From Bacteroides fragilis (GTDB lineage Bacteria > Bacteroidota > Bacteroidia > Bacteroidales > Bacteroidaceae), in assembly GCF_019583405.1 (NCBI RefSeq), contig NZ_SZUU01000014.1, positions 1 through 53,201 on the forward strand: a DNA stretch of 53,201 nt, given 5' to 3'. A model generated the notes under the pieces. The model worked only from the letters and a program-made list of their open reading frames with translations, was not told where the DNA came from and made no database searches. Shown here one piece after another: positions 41,949-50,014 of this stretch. The translations under genes were made by a program, and so were the position numbers. Every line of letters starts with the position of its first letter. Within the stretch, counting starts at the first letter, position 1.

Positions 41949-41956
41949 CAAAGGTA
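41949..41956 (-). promoter_or_regulatory. Internal promoter in the transfer region, -7 box TACCTTTG
   Basis: Perfect TAnnTTTG match on the minus strand in the 94-base AT-rich gap after ssb. It would let the coupling protein, fimbrillin-like protein and their neighbours be expressed independently of the upstream tra genes. Confidence 0.65.
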
Positions 41957-42024
41957 TAAATATTATTTATAATAAAGTAATATTTTAATATTTATTATTT
42001 ATAATATTATGCATTCCATCTTTT

Positions 42025-42348
42025 TTAATCTTTCATAGCATCGAATAGTATTTCAATATAGTCAGCGAACATTGCCAGTTGAGCATAAGCTCCATTCTCA
42101 GAGTTCTTAGTTTTTGCATAAGGAGTACCTTTAACTAAAACGATTGCTCCCTGCTTAATCCTTTCCACCACAGCAGGAGGATCCTCTTTGAAACTCTGGG
42201 TAACTTCAAGCCACACATTCTTTTCTTGATTTCTATTATTCAATTCACACAGAGAAAAAGAAATAAAGGGAGTTTTGGATTCTGTTATCACTCTGGCTCC
42301 CCCTTTTCCTACACGGCCAATAAACTGTAATTCATTAGTTGCTTTCAT
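42025..42348 (-). CDS. ssb: Single-stranded DNA-binding protein
   Basis: 107 residues with OB-fold pattern ELQFIGRVGKGGARVITESKTPFISFSLCELN, then NVWLEVTQSF, VERIKQGAIVLVKGTPYAK and AQLAMFADYIEIL. It lacks the acidic C-terminal tail that housekeeping SSBs use to contact partners (it ends FDAMKD). Conjugative plasmids often carry an SSB to protect transferred DNA; here it is in the transfer run, not in the leading region. Confidence 0.82.
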   Translation of the reverse strand: MKATNELQFIGRVGKGGARVITESKTPFISFSLCELNNRNQEKNVWLEVTQSFKEDPPAVVERIKQGAIVLVKGTPYAKTKNSENGAYAQLAMFADYIEILFDAMKD

Positions 42349-42359
42349 ATAATTATTTA

Positions 42360-44879
42360 TTAAATATTAATTTCAAGTTGATTTGTTAATGATTTCATTT
42401 TCGATACAAATCCCCCGATCTTCATTGGGGACATTTTAAAAAGTGAACATGAGACTTCGCTACCTCCTTTAATAATCCCTTTATCCATGGCAACGTCACT
42501 AATCTGAGGGATTTTCACATTATTAGTACTAAAAAGGGTTTCCAATTGTTGCTGATTAAATTTCAGCAAATCAATATTATTTGCTGAAAAAGATTTCGCA
42601 GCAGCCGAACAATCCAATATTTTACCTGTTGGTTTGTCCTTCAGAGATATAGTTTCCAACCGTACTTCCCTCAAATTGCCATTGTAATCAGGTATAATCT
42701 GTAAGTTCGAAGATGCAGATAGTTGTTCTGCATCGAACAGCCGGTAATCTTTTATTAGTATCCCGTCCTTATTTAATCCATAAAGAACACTATTAAGCTG
42801 ATCAGCCTTCATCCTGAAGACATCGACACTATTTTGAGAGAAAGAGTCCAGAATAGGTGCTATATTCCGCACTTCAGTACCGGAAAGATCAGTACAGGTA
42901 GCCTTGGTTATTTGTAGTGGCTTCTCCGGGTTCATACAATCAACACGAACATCACAAGTGACAATATTTTTATTATCATCCAATAAAGTAATCGCTTTAA
43001 AAGTGAGTGGAACCTCCTGCAATGTTTCTTTATACATGCCCAGACGTTCAGCCAGCTCCTTGTAACCTCTTTCATTCAAGGAGGCTATTATTTTATCTGG
43101 ATTAACAACCGGTACATTAGGGGATATCTTGTATATATCGTCAATGGAAATAACAGGTAAATCCTTTCCTTGAATTTTGCAATAATCGTATAAGTTAACC
43201 TCTCTTTTTATAGTCCATCCATTTTGAGGGTTATCAACAAACTCCTGTATTTTATCTCCTATAGGGGTTGGAATTTCTGTTCCGGCAGGAACTTTATATT
43301 CCACCACACGATTATCTCCAATCACCCCCGAAGACATCCATTTTTCTAATTCTTTATCGAGAAGAGTATCTATCGTTATATTTTCCATTCTATATAATGC
43401 TAACAACTCATTCGTAGAGTTACTGCGAAGCGCTACGAATACCTCTTTAGGATCCTTATCTAATATAGCCTGGACTCTCTCTAAAGCTTCATCTACAGAG
43501 ATAATAGTTGAATCTGTTTCCGGCAGAAACTTTCCCCATTGCTCCGGAGTAAACTTCATCAGGTCAATGTCATGTTTTAGTAGTTCCTGGTAAACGGTTG
43601 TATAATCCATTACTTCCAGTGTTTTTTTATCTATCCAAAGTAAGTCTTGCAATTTATTTTCCGGGGTATAAGCTGCTCTTAAAAACATATTATCCCCTTC
43701 GTAAATAACCTCTTCCATATTCTTTAAGACTTCCTGAACTTGCGAAGTTCCATTCTCAATCTGTGAGATCCTTTCAGAAGAATTTTCGGAGAACATACCT
43801 GGATATTTCTCTTCCATCTCTACTCTAAAATTATCCTTTTCTTCCTGTATCGACATTTGTAGAGGATCCTCTTCTGCTGCCTTACCATAAGTTTGGTACA
43901 CTGTCTGATATTCAAATTTTAAACCGACTAAATTATCAAGAAGCATCTGTGTTTTTTTCGCAAGTTCTGTTGGTTCTACCATAGCAACATTAATAGGTTG
44001 TCCATATGTCTTTTCAAGTACTATTTTACATACAGAAGGAGTCGGTTCCTCCATCTCTATAATAGAGTAAACATTGTTTTTCACCGCCTCTATCTTCATT
44101 TCTTCAGTTGGATTGGTAATATGGTCAATAGCGAACCCACGTTCTTTTACAGCGGCCAGTTTCATTTCTTCAGTTGGATCAGAAATGTATTGAATAGCCA
44201 ATCCTTCTTTTTGTACAGCGACCAGTTTCATTTCTTCAGTTGGATCAGGAATGTATTGAATAGCCAATCCGTCATTTTTTACAGCGGCCAGTTTTAGCTC
44301 TTCAGAAGGATCGGAAATATAGCGGATGGCAGATCCCAAGTTATTTACAGCGGCCATCTTCACTGCTTCAGACGGATTAGAAATGTATTGGACAGCCAAT
44401 CCGTTTCTTTGTACAGCTGCCATCTTTAACTTTTCAGATGCGTCAGGAATATAGCGGATAGACGACCAGTCATCTTGTACGGCTGCCCACTTCAAAGAAT
44501 CCGACGGATTGGATATATACTGAATAGCAGATCCTTTATCCTGTACAGCTGCCCACTTTAAATTTTCAGATGGGTTAGCAATATATTGTATCGTATCCGG
44601 GAGAGCTGTAACCGCTTTCATTTTCAACTCCTCAGATGCATTAGGGATATAACGAATGCTAAACGAATCTGCTTCAACTGCCATTTGCTGAATTCGTTCA
44701 GTTGGATTAGAAATATACCGAATATTGTCAGCGTCAGCCCGTACCGCTATCCTTTGCACAGCTTCTGAAGGATTTCGCATGCCTTGAATTGCACTTGCAT
44801 CTTTTTGTACTTTTACTAATTGTCTGTTTTCCAACACATCATAAAAAAACTGACTGATTCGTTCTGTGATTGTTGCCAT
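42360..44879 (-). CDS. Large protein with eleven 22-residue repeats and conjugation-associated C-terminal region
   Basis: 839 residues with no signal peptide. From about residue 36 to 277, eleven 22-residue units follow the pattern NPSEELKMAAVQ..G.AIQYIS, giving a helical solenoid like DUF4116-type repeats. The C-terminal 500 residues hold at least three copies of a motif like NIDLLKFNQQQLETLFS (YTTVYQELLKHDIDLMKFTPEQW; SFSQNSVDVFRMKADQL). These recall DUF3945/DUF4099 proteins of Bacteroidales mobile elements, a visual resemblance only. It lies 11 bases upstream of ssb. A cytoplasmic scaffold for transfer DNA is possible; the function is unknown. Confidence 0.78.
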   Translation of the reverse strand: MATITERISQFFYDVLENRQLVKVQKDASAIQGMRNPSEAVQRIAVRADADNIRYISNPTERIQQMAVEADSFSIRYIPNASEELKMKAVTALPDTIQYIANPSENLKWAAVQDKGSAIQYISNPSDSLKWAAVQDDWSSIRYIPDASEKLKMAAVQRNGLAVQYISNPSEAVKMAAVNNLGSAIRYISDPSEELKLAAVKNDGLAIQYIPDPTEEMKLVAVQKEGLAIQYISDPTEEMKLAAVKERGFAIDHITNPTEEMKIEAVKNNVYSIIEMEEPTPSVCKIVLEKTYGQPINVAMVEPTELAKKTQMLLDNLVGLKFEYQTVYQTYGKAAEEDPLQMSIQEEKDNFRVEMEEKYPGMFSENSSERISQIENGTSQVQEVLKNMEEVIYEGDNMFLRAAYTPENKLQDLLWIDKKTLEVMDYTTVYQELLKHDIDLMKFTPEQWGKFLPETDSTIISVDEALERVQAILDKDPKEVFVALRSNSTNELLALYRMENITIDTLLDKELEKWMSSGVIGDNRVVEYKVPAGTEIPTPIGDKIQEFVDNPQNGWTIKREVNLYDYCKIQGKDLPVISIDDIYKISPNVPVVNPDKIIASLNERGYKELAERLGMYKETLQEVPLTFKAITLLDDNKNIVTCDVRVDCMNPEKPLQITKATCTDLSGTEVRNIAPILDSFSQNSVDVFRMKADQLNSVLYGLNKDGILIKDYRLFDAEQLSASSNLQIIPDYNGNLREVRLETISLKDKPTGKILDCSAAAKSFSANNIDLLKFNQQQLETLFSTNNVKIPQISDVAMDKGIIKGGSEVSCSLFKMSPMKIGGFVSKMKSLTNQLEINI

Positions 44880-44913
44880 AAGTATTTTTTTAAGTTATTA
44901 ATTATCTTCTCCA

Positions 44914-45417
44914 TCAAGAGAGGATTTCATTTATTCTTTGTTTAACATATTCATCCACCTCCAAAATTTTGAAGGCTGATTCATCTCTAGCTTCCATGGA
45001 TATAGCATTTTCTAATTGACACTCCAGGTTAGAGCACAACTTATAACTCGTTTCCAGTCCATAGTCTCTCAGGAAGTCCCATTTTACTCTTTCGATATTA
45101 AAAACAGCATCAATAAAACGAATCCCTTTCTCTATCAATAAGAACAATATATGTTTGTCCGTATCAATTATATGATTAGGCAAATATTTTTGTGCACACT
45201 CCTGAAGGTGCCTGTTTAACAGCGTCAATGTAGGGTTACTTTTCTGAGATGTTTTAGAATCCAAGAAAGCGAAGAAAAGCTGCTTTAATTCATACTTATC
45301 CAAAAAGGCTATATCATAAGGTACCACTTCTCCCCCATTTTGGGCTATGCAATAAAGAATACGCATCTCCTTTGCCTGTTTTAATATCGAATATTCTATC
45401 ATAGGTTTTAAAAACAT
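44914..45417 (-). CDS. Unknown cytoplasmic protein in the transfer run
   Basis: 167 residues, helical and soluble (YSILKQAKEMRILYCIAQNGGEVVPYDIAFLDKYELKQLFFAFLD; HILFLLIEKGIRFIDAVFNIERVKWDF). No motif is recognised. The start overlaps the M23 peptidase gene by 10 bases, showing translational coupling to the transfer operon. Confidence 0.72.
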   Translation of the reverse strand: MFLKPMIEYSILKQAKEMRILYCIAQNGGEVVPYDIAFLDKYELKQLFFAFLDSKTSQKSNPTLTLLNRHLQECAQKYLPNHIIDTDKHILFLLIEKGIRFIDAVFNIERVKWDFLRDYGLETSYKLCSNLECQLENAISMEARDESAFKILEVDEYVKQRINEILS

Positions 45418-45977
45418 GGTTTTATCTGTTTCTTATTTTTAATAATCTCATAATGAAGGTGATTTCCTGTACTTTTCCCAGTATTTCCCACAAAGCCAAT
45501 CACATCTCCACGTTTTACAATAGCTCCTTTTCCTACATATCTCACACTCAGGTGCGCGTATTTCGATTCAAAGCCCCATTTATGTTTTACTATTATCACA
45601 TTTCCATATCCCGCTTTACGTCCTGAAAAACTGACCTCACCATCGGCCGTAACATGTACAGTCGTAGCCAAAGGCAGTGCGAGATCTACTCCGGAATGGA
45701 ATTTAATATTCCCATTCATCGGATCTTTTCTATACCCATAAGGACTGGTTACTCTTGCCTTCTTCATATCAACGGGAGAAATCAGAGGTATTTTCGTAAT
45801 AAAGCCAGGCTTTCTCTCAATGATATCAATCACGGGCAATATGTCATCATAGCTTTTTGCCCCCTGTATTAATTGTATAAGCAGCTCTTTTTCCGGATCA
45901 GAAGAATGCACTGGAACACTATACAATATACAAAGCATCCATACCCAGCATCTATTTAATACGTAAAATTTCTGCAT
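45408..45977 (-). CDS. M23 (LytM) family peptidoglycan endopeptidase
   Basis: 189 residues with an N-terminal hydrophobic signal segment (VWMLCILYSVPVHSS). The catalytic zinc pattern is HSGVDLA near residue 92 and NHLHYE at residues 172-176, with YGNVIIVKHKWGFESKYAHL between them. Such enzymes cut peptidoglycan cross-links. In a type IV secretion operon it would open the wall for channel assembly, replacing the lytic transglycosylase of other systems. It overlaps traN by 26 bases. Confidence 0.9.
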   Translation of the reverse strand: MQKFYVLNRCWVWMLCILYSVPVHSSDPEKELLIQLIQGAKSYDDILPVIDIIERKPGFITKIPLISPVDMKKARVTSPYGYRKDPMNGNIKFHSGVDLALPLATTVHVTADGEVSFSGRKAGYGNVIIVKHKWGFESKYAHLSVRYVGKGAIVKRGDVIGFVGNTGKSTGNHLHYEIIKNKKQIKPCF

Positions 45978-47058
45978 TTAATATCTGCCTATTATCTATT
46001 TTAAAAAAGAAATGCCTTCCTCCATTCACTTCCTGGATCTCAATAATAAATTTCTTTTTATCCGGGATAGTGAACTTCTCAAAAGCCACGATAAATGAAT
46101 GTGATTCCTTAGCCGGTATCTGTTTTTTATATCCCATCATAAAAAGCGGCTCTTGAATGATCTGTTGGCCAGCTGTCTTCTTGGCAATCTTCTTATCCTG
46201 TATATAGAACCTCATAAGGTCAATATCATAATCAATAGTAGAGCGATTATTCAGCTCCAACTTCAGGAAAAGTATATTCTTCCGGATAAAAATATTCTGT
46301 ATAGAGAAAATGACTCCGTTCTTCCTGGCATTCAGACGCATATTCAGATTATAAGAATCCATTGCTTTCTGAATTTTCTCACGATCTCTATTATTCACTT
46401 CATTATCATCCAACATAGCCACCTCTCTTGTTTTCTCTGTATTATCCACGACAAAACTGAGAGCAGAAGGGTGCTCTGAATAATTGATATCAAAGGTATA
46501 AAACCTTCCTCCATCGGTTATTACAGAAAGATTAGTTTCCGGGAAGTCAGTTTCCTCAGCCTTTATTTTTATAATATTATCCACATTATCAGCACGTTGA
46601 ACAGATATAGTCGTATTCCCAAAATCTATATATTTCACACGATAGGGGAAAATAAGGTGCACATACTTATCCCGTGATACAGTAATGGCAAATGGTTCTT
46701 TATAAGCATCCTTCAAATCCAGATAAGTATATGGCAAGGAGTCTGAGTAGGAGACCAAATATGGATAATATTTGCCATCCGATGTCACAACAGAAACATT
46801 GGTTTCTCCCTCAAAATGTTCTAAATTAGCTTTTAATCTAAGTACATTGGCTGCTTCTTCCGGACGATCCCCTACAACATTATCATTTCCAATATTAAAA
46901 TACTTAATATCAGAAGGGAATATAATATGCAAAGTTTTCTCGTAGTTAATCAAAAGAGAAGCGGCTTTCATCGCCTCCATTGAGTTCTGTGCTGTTAGTT
47001 GAGTGCTCCAAAAGAGACAAAATAGTACCAACAATACTTTATCTAAGATATATTTCAT
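45952..47058 (-). CDS. traN: TraN-like conjugation protein with a duplicated N-terminal unit (DUF4138-like)
   Basis: 368 residues with a signal peptide (LLVLFCLFWSTQLTAQ). Two similar segments follow. The first is LHIIFPSDIKYFNIGNDNVVGDRPEEAANVLRLKA..TNVSVVTSDGKYYPYLVSYSD; the second is VHLIFPYRVKYIDFGNTTISVQRADNVDNIIKIKA..TNLSVITDGGRFYTFDINYSE. Then comes the C-terminal beta domain. The first two are VirB9-like strands. Ordinary TraN proteins of CTnDOT-type systems have one such unit as far as I know, so the duplication is notable. It is probably an outer-membrane core component with TraM. Confidence 0.82.
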   Translation of the reverse strand: MKYILDKVLLVLFCLFWSTQLTAQNSMEAMKAASLLINYEKTLHIIFPSDIKYFNIGNDNVVGDRPEEAANVLRLKANLEHFEGETNVSVVTSDGKYYPYLVSYSDSLPYTYLDLKDAYKEPFAITVSRDKYVHLIFPYRVKYIDFGNTTISVQRADNVDNIIKIKAEETDFPETNLSVITDGGRFYTFDINYSEHPSALSFVVDNTEKTREVAMLDDNEVNNRDREKIQKAMDSYNLNMRLNARKNGVIFSIQNIFIRKNILFLKLELNNRSTIDYDIDLMRFYIQDKKIAKKTAGQQIIQEPLFMMGYKKQIPAKESHSFIVAFEKFTIPDKKKFIIEIQEVNGGRHFFFKIDNRQILNAEILRIK

Positions 47059-48022
47059 AATTCGTTTTGATAGTTACAGAGTTCTTACGAATATTCCTGG
47101 ATATGACACTTTTTCCAGCATCCAAAACACTTCCCACTACATCACCGATTATACCGGTACTGCTTATCACACTCCCTGTTGAGACACCACTAATTCCATC
47201 ACTTGCAGCTTCCTTCGCAATATCGGCTTTTACACTTCCGGGAATGTATATACCGGCTATTGCATCCGACCCAAAAACACTTTTGGAAAAAGGAGCGATA
47301 GTTCCTCCTATTTTCACAGACTGAATCTCCACCTGTGCCCGTTCTCCTGACAGATTCACAATACCAAACACTTCCGAGTTTTTAGGTATCCGTGTCCCGT
47401 CGTCAGCAACACAATCCTCTAAAAGTCTCATCTTTAATGTAGATCCACTTGTTACCTCCTGATCTCCATGGACAACTGCCCGAATAGCATTATGCGTATT
47501 TTGTTTGTTCATATTCACAGAAAAAAAGCGTTTCTTCTTGCCATTTACTTTTTCCGGTATTTGCTGAAGGGTGTCTTTCACTTCAACCGCTTTTACCGTA
47601 TTCTCCTTCAATGTATCTATTACTACGGGTTCTATATCCGGCACATCTATTTTTTTCAGTTTCTTCTTTTTCTCTTCCTGAAGAGCTTCCTGTTCTGCAT
47701 TATTCTCTAATATCTGTTGTTGGATCCTGCGAACATCAGCTGATTCCCGTTGGTAATAGCTATCAGTAACCGGTACGTCTTCCAAGTCTGTACTGACAGA
47801 TGTTACTTTTTCTTCAGTTCCAGATGAAAATACATCCCTTCCCTTTTTATCATTGGATGCCATCATATCTTCGTAACTAAATTCTTTAGGAACATCAGCC
47901 CCCAGATCAATCATATCAGAGCTTTCTTTCTTTTCCCCGCTTGTGGCCTTAATTACTCCTAAAATCATCACAATGACCAACAGTGCTATCACGCTAAATA
48001 TTATAACTTTTGTTTTATTCAT
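47039..48022 (-). CDS. traM: TraM-like conjugation protein (VirB10-type)
   Basis: 327 residues. There is one N-terminal transmembrane helix (VIIFSVIALLVIVMILGVI), then a charged periplasmic linker with coiled coil (RIQQQILENNAEQEALQEEKKKK). The C-terminal beta-rich domain is VVHGDQEVTSGSTLKMRLLEDCVADDGTRIPKNSEVFGIVNLSGERAQVEIQSV, the pattern of Bacteroides TraM and TrbI/VirB10. It should bridge inner and outer membranes in the transfer channel. It starts 2 bases after traK. Confidence 0.86.
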   Translation of the reverse strand: MNKTKVIIFSVIALLVIVMILGVIKATSGEKKESSDMIDLGADVPKEFSYEDMMASNDKKGRDVFSSGTEEKVTSVSTDLEDVPVTDSYYQRESADVRRIQQQILENNAEQEALQEEKKKKLKKIDVPDIEPVVIDTLKENTVKAVEVKDTLQQIPEKVNGKKKRFFSVNMNKQNTHNAIRAVVHGDQEVTSGSTLKMRLLEDCVADDGTRIPKNSEVFGIVNLSGERAQVEIQSVKIGGTIAPFSKSVFGSDAIAGIYIPGSVKADIAKEAASDGISGVSTGSVISSTGIIGDVVGSVLDAGKSVISRNIRKNSVTIKTNYEIYLR

Positions 48023-48024
48023 CT

Positions 48025-48657
48025 CTATTCCTCCATCTCTAATGCTTGATACTCCTGCGTATAGTTCTTAAAATAGAATCCGGTGACATTCTCCGGATAT
48101 TTAACCTTCTGTCTTATAACTTCTCCGGAGGAGGTTATAAGAATCCTTTTCGTATTATAGACATCATAAATAGTTAAGACAGAAGAGAAAGTTACTTTAT
48201 ACGGTTCCTGTTCTCCTTTTACGGAGAGCAGTTCTTTAAACTCACATTTATAAGTTACCCCTCTATCCAAAGCATCCCCATAAGCTTTCTGTTGTACATA
48301 CATGGCAAAGATTCTTTTTAGATTATCATTGCTGGCCAAGAAAGCCGCTTTAGCCTGATTCTCTTTTATGGAGTTCCGATCAAAAGAATTTGTATAATAT
48401 GCAGTCATAGCGCAATGATGGGTTAATAGAGAAATAAAGAGACTCTTGTTGTTCTCTACTTTTGTCTTCATATATTCTCCTCCTTTATCAATCACAATAA
48501 TCTTTCCCATGGCTGTATTTACGACAGAAAATGCCCATACCAGTACTCCCACTATAACCATAGCGGAAAATCCAATAATAAGTTTCATAATCAGACTATT
48601 GTTTTTCTTTGCAACAGCCAGATCATCTACCCCCTGTATAATATCTTTTTTATCCAT
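48025..48657 (-). CDS. traK: TraK-like conjugation protein (VirB8-type)
   Basis: 210 residues. One transmembrane helix (LIMKLIIGFSAMVIVGVLVWAFSVV) follows a short cytoplasmic N-terminus. The periplasmic part is the TraK/VirB8 fold (GKIIVIDKGGEYMKTKVENNKSLFISLLTHHCAMTAYYTNSFDR; EFKELLSVKGEQEPYKVTFSSVLTIYD). It overlaps the traJ stop by a base. It is a scaffold of the inner-membrane complex. Confidence 0.86.
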   Translation of the reverse strand: MDKKDIIQGVDDLAVAKKNNSLIMKLIIGFSAMVIVGVLVWAFSVVNTAMGKIIVIDKGGEYMKTKVENNKSLFISLLTHHCAMTAYYTNSFDRNSIKENQAKAAFLASNDNLKRIFAMYVQQKAYGDALDRGVTYKCEFKELLSVKGEQEPYKVTFSSVLTIYDVYNTKRILITSSGEVIRQKVKYPENVTGFYFKNYTQEYQALEMEE

Positions 48658-49439
48658 TACAATAGATTATTAAGTTTTGAAGTGACAGTTTTAAACAGAT
48701 ATAATTTAAGTATAAACCGGGTCAGTAAAGTCATCCATATTACAATTCCTCCAGTTACCCATGTAGATGTTATTGTCTCGGCAAATAAATTAGCGAGCAT
48801 AAAGAATGGCAGCATCAGATAACAAATCATCATATGTTTTACCCAAGTAAAGAAATATTGTTGAGTTTTCTCATTTAACAATAAGATGATGGCAACAGGA
48901 GCCACTACCTCCAGCATAAGAAGATACAGATATCTTCCACACAAGAACATAGCATAAAGATATGCCGTTAAATAATACAAGATCGGTGCAATAATGACAG
49001 AAAACAGATAGTCTATAACAGCCCCAATCCCATCTAACAATCCAGGGCTTTCAATATATTGATTATTCTTATCATCATATAATTCAAGGAACTGAAGTAA
49101 CCATCCGACATCATCACCGGTTCCTTTTAGCAAATCATCCTGTAGAGAGCTTAACAACGTCTCTACCAATAATATGATATATGGTAATCCAATAATCAGG
49201 CAAATAATAAAAATATACTGAGATATCATTTCAAAAAAATGTTTGGTATCTGGTCTTCCCGTCTCTGTATCGCATGCCTTTTTATAAATCTGGATGATTT
49301 TAGTTATTATCAATATTATTGCCAACCCAGATACAAGCCAAGTCAGCCCCTGCATTTGAATGCTTGCCTTTACTGTCTGATAAACCTTATCAACGTTTTC
49401 AACCGTAAACTCTTCAAGATGTACTCCACTCAAACCCAT
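48657..49439 (-). CDS. traJ: TraJ-like conjugation protein (VirB6-type)
   Basis: 260 residues, highly hydrophobic with about five to six transmembrane segments (LTWLVSGLAIILIITKII; YIFIICLIIGLPYIILLVETLL; VVAPVAIILLL; YLMLPFFMLANLF; IVIWMTLLTRFILKLYLF). It is about 70-90 residues shorter than typical VirB6/TraJ proteins, as far as I recall. Its order between traI and traK matches the CTnDOT operon. Confidence 0.84.
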   Translation of the reverse strand: MGLSGVHLEEFTVENVDKVYQTVKASIQMQGLTWLVSGLAIILIITKIIQIYKKACDTETGRPDTKHFFEMISQYIFIICLIIGLPYIILLVETLLSSLQDDLLKGTGDDVGWLLQFLELYDDKNNQYIESPGLLDGIGAVIDYLFSVIIAPILYYLTAYLYAMFLCGRYLYLLMLEVVAPVAIILLLNEKTQQYFFTWVKHMMICYLMLPFFMLANLFAETITSTWVTGGIVIWMTLLTRFILKLYLFKTVTSKLNNLL

Positions 49440-49441
49440 AG

Positions 49442-50014
49442 TTATCTCTTTATCAATTTATACATATCATTGGATATCGAGTTTGTTGTTTCTATACGGT
49501 CCAACAACTTGGATAATTCATTTGTATCATCCATTATTTTCATTAAGATCCCCACTCTTTCAGAGTCGTTCATCTTAAAACTGGTAGAAAGAGTTTTCGA
49601 CAGCAGTTCCGTAAGAACCCGATTCTTTTGAATGATAACACCCACCGATTGCGATATCTGTTTTGTGTTCCGGAGTGCATTTTTTTTGTTTATGTTACTC
49701 ATTAAACTGGAGCAGTCAGAGACCAAATTTACCTGTGCGGAAATGACATCCTTTGCCAAAATAATACCTCTTAATTGAGAGTTTACACTTTCTACAAATT
49801 CAATGCTTTTTTTCAAAAGATTCACCGATTGGATTAATTGAGTAGTCTGTCTGGCCTGTTCTACCCCCTGTTTACTAATTTCCATCGTTTGTTTACCAGC
49901 TTCGGCCAATTGCTTCGATTGTACTGCCAATCCAGCAGGATCTGATACAGTCCACTGTGCTTTCAGGTTTACACATCCGACAACTAAGAGTAAAAAAATA
50001 AAAATCTGTTTCAT
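49442..50014 (-). CDS. traI: TraI-like periplasmic conjugation protein (DUF4141-type)
   Basis: 190 residues with a signal peptide (IFIFLLLVVGCVNLKAQ) and then QWTVSDPAGLAVQ. Long helices follow (QTMEISKQGVEQARQTTQLIQSVNLLKKSIEFVE; KTLSTSFKMNDSERVGILMKIMDDTNELSKLLDRI). The AQW-V-DP start and terminal motif match the TraI/DUF4141 family of CTnDOT-type systems, a VirB5-like component. It overlaps the traG stop by 4 bases. Confidence 0.82.
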   Translation of the reverse strand: MKQIFIFLLLVVGCVNLKAQWTVSDPAGLAVQSKQLAEAGKQTMEISKQGVEQARQTTQLIQSVNLLKKSIEFVESVNSQLRGIILAKDVISAQVNLVSDCSSLMSNINKKNALRNTKQISQSVGVIIQKNRVLTELLSKTLSTSFKMNDSERVGILMKIMDDTNELSKLLDRIETTNSISNDMYKLIKR

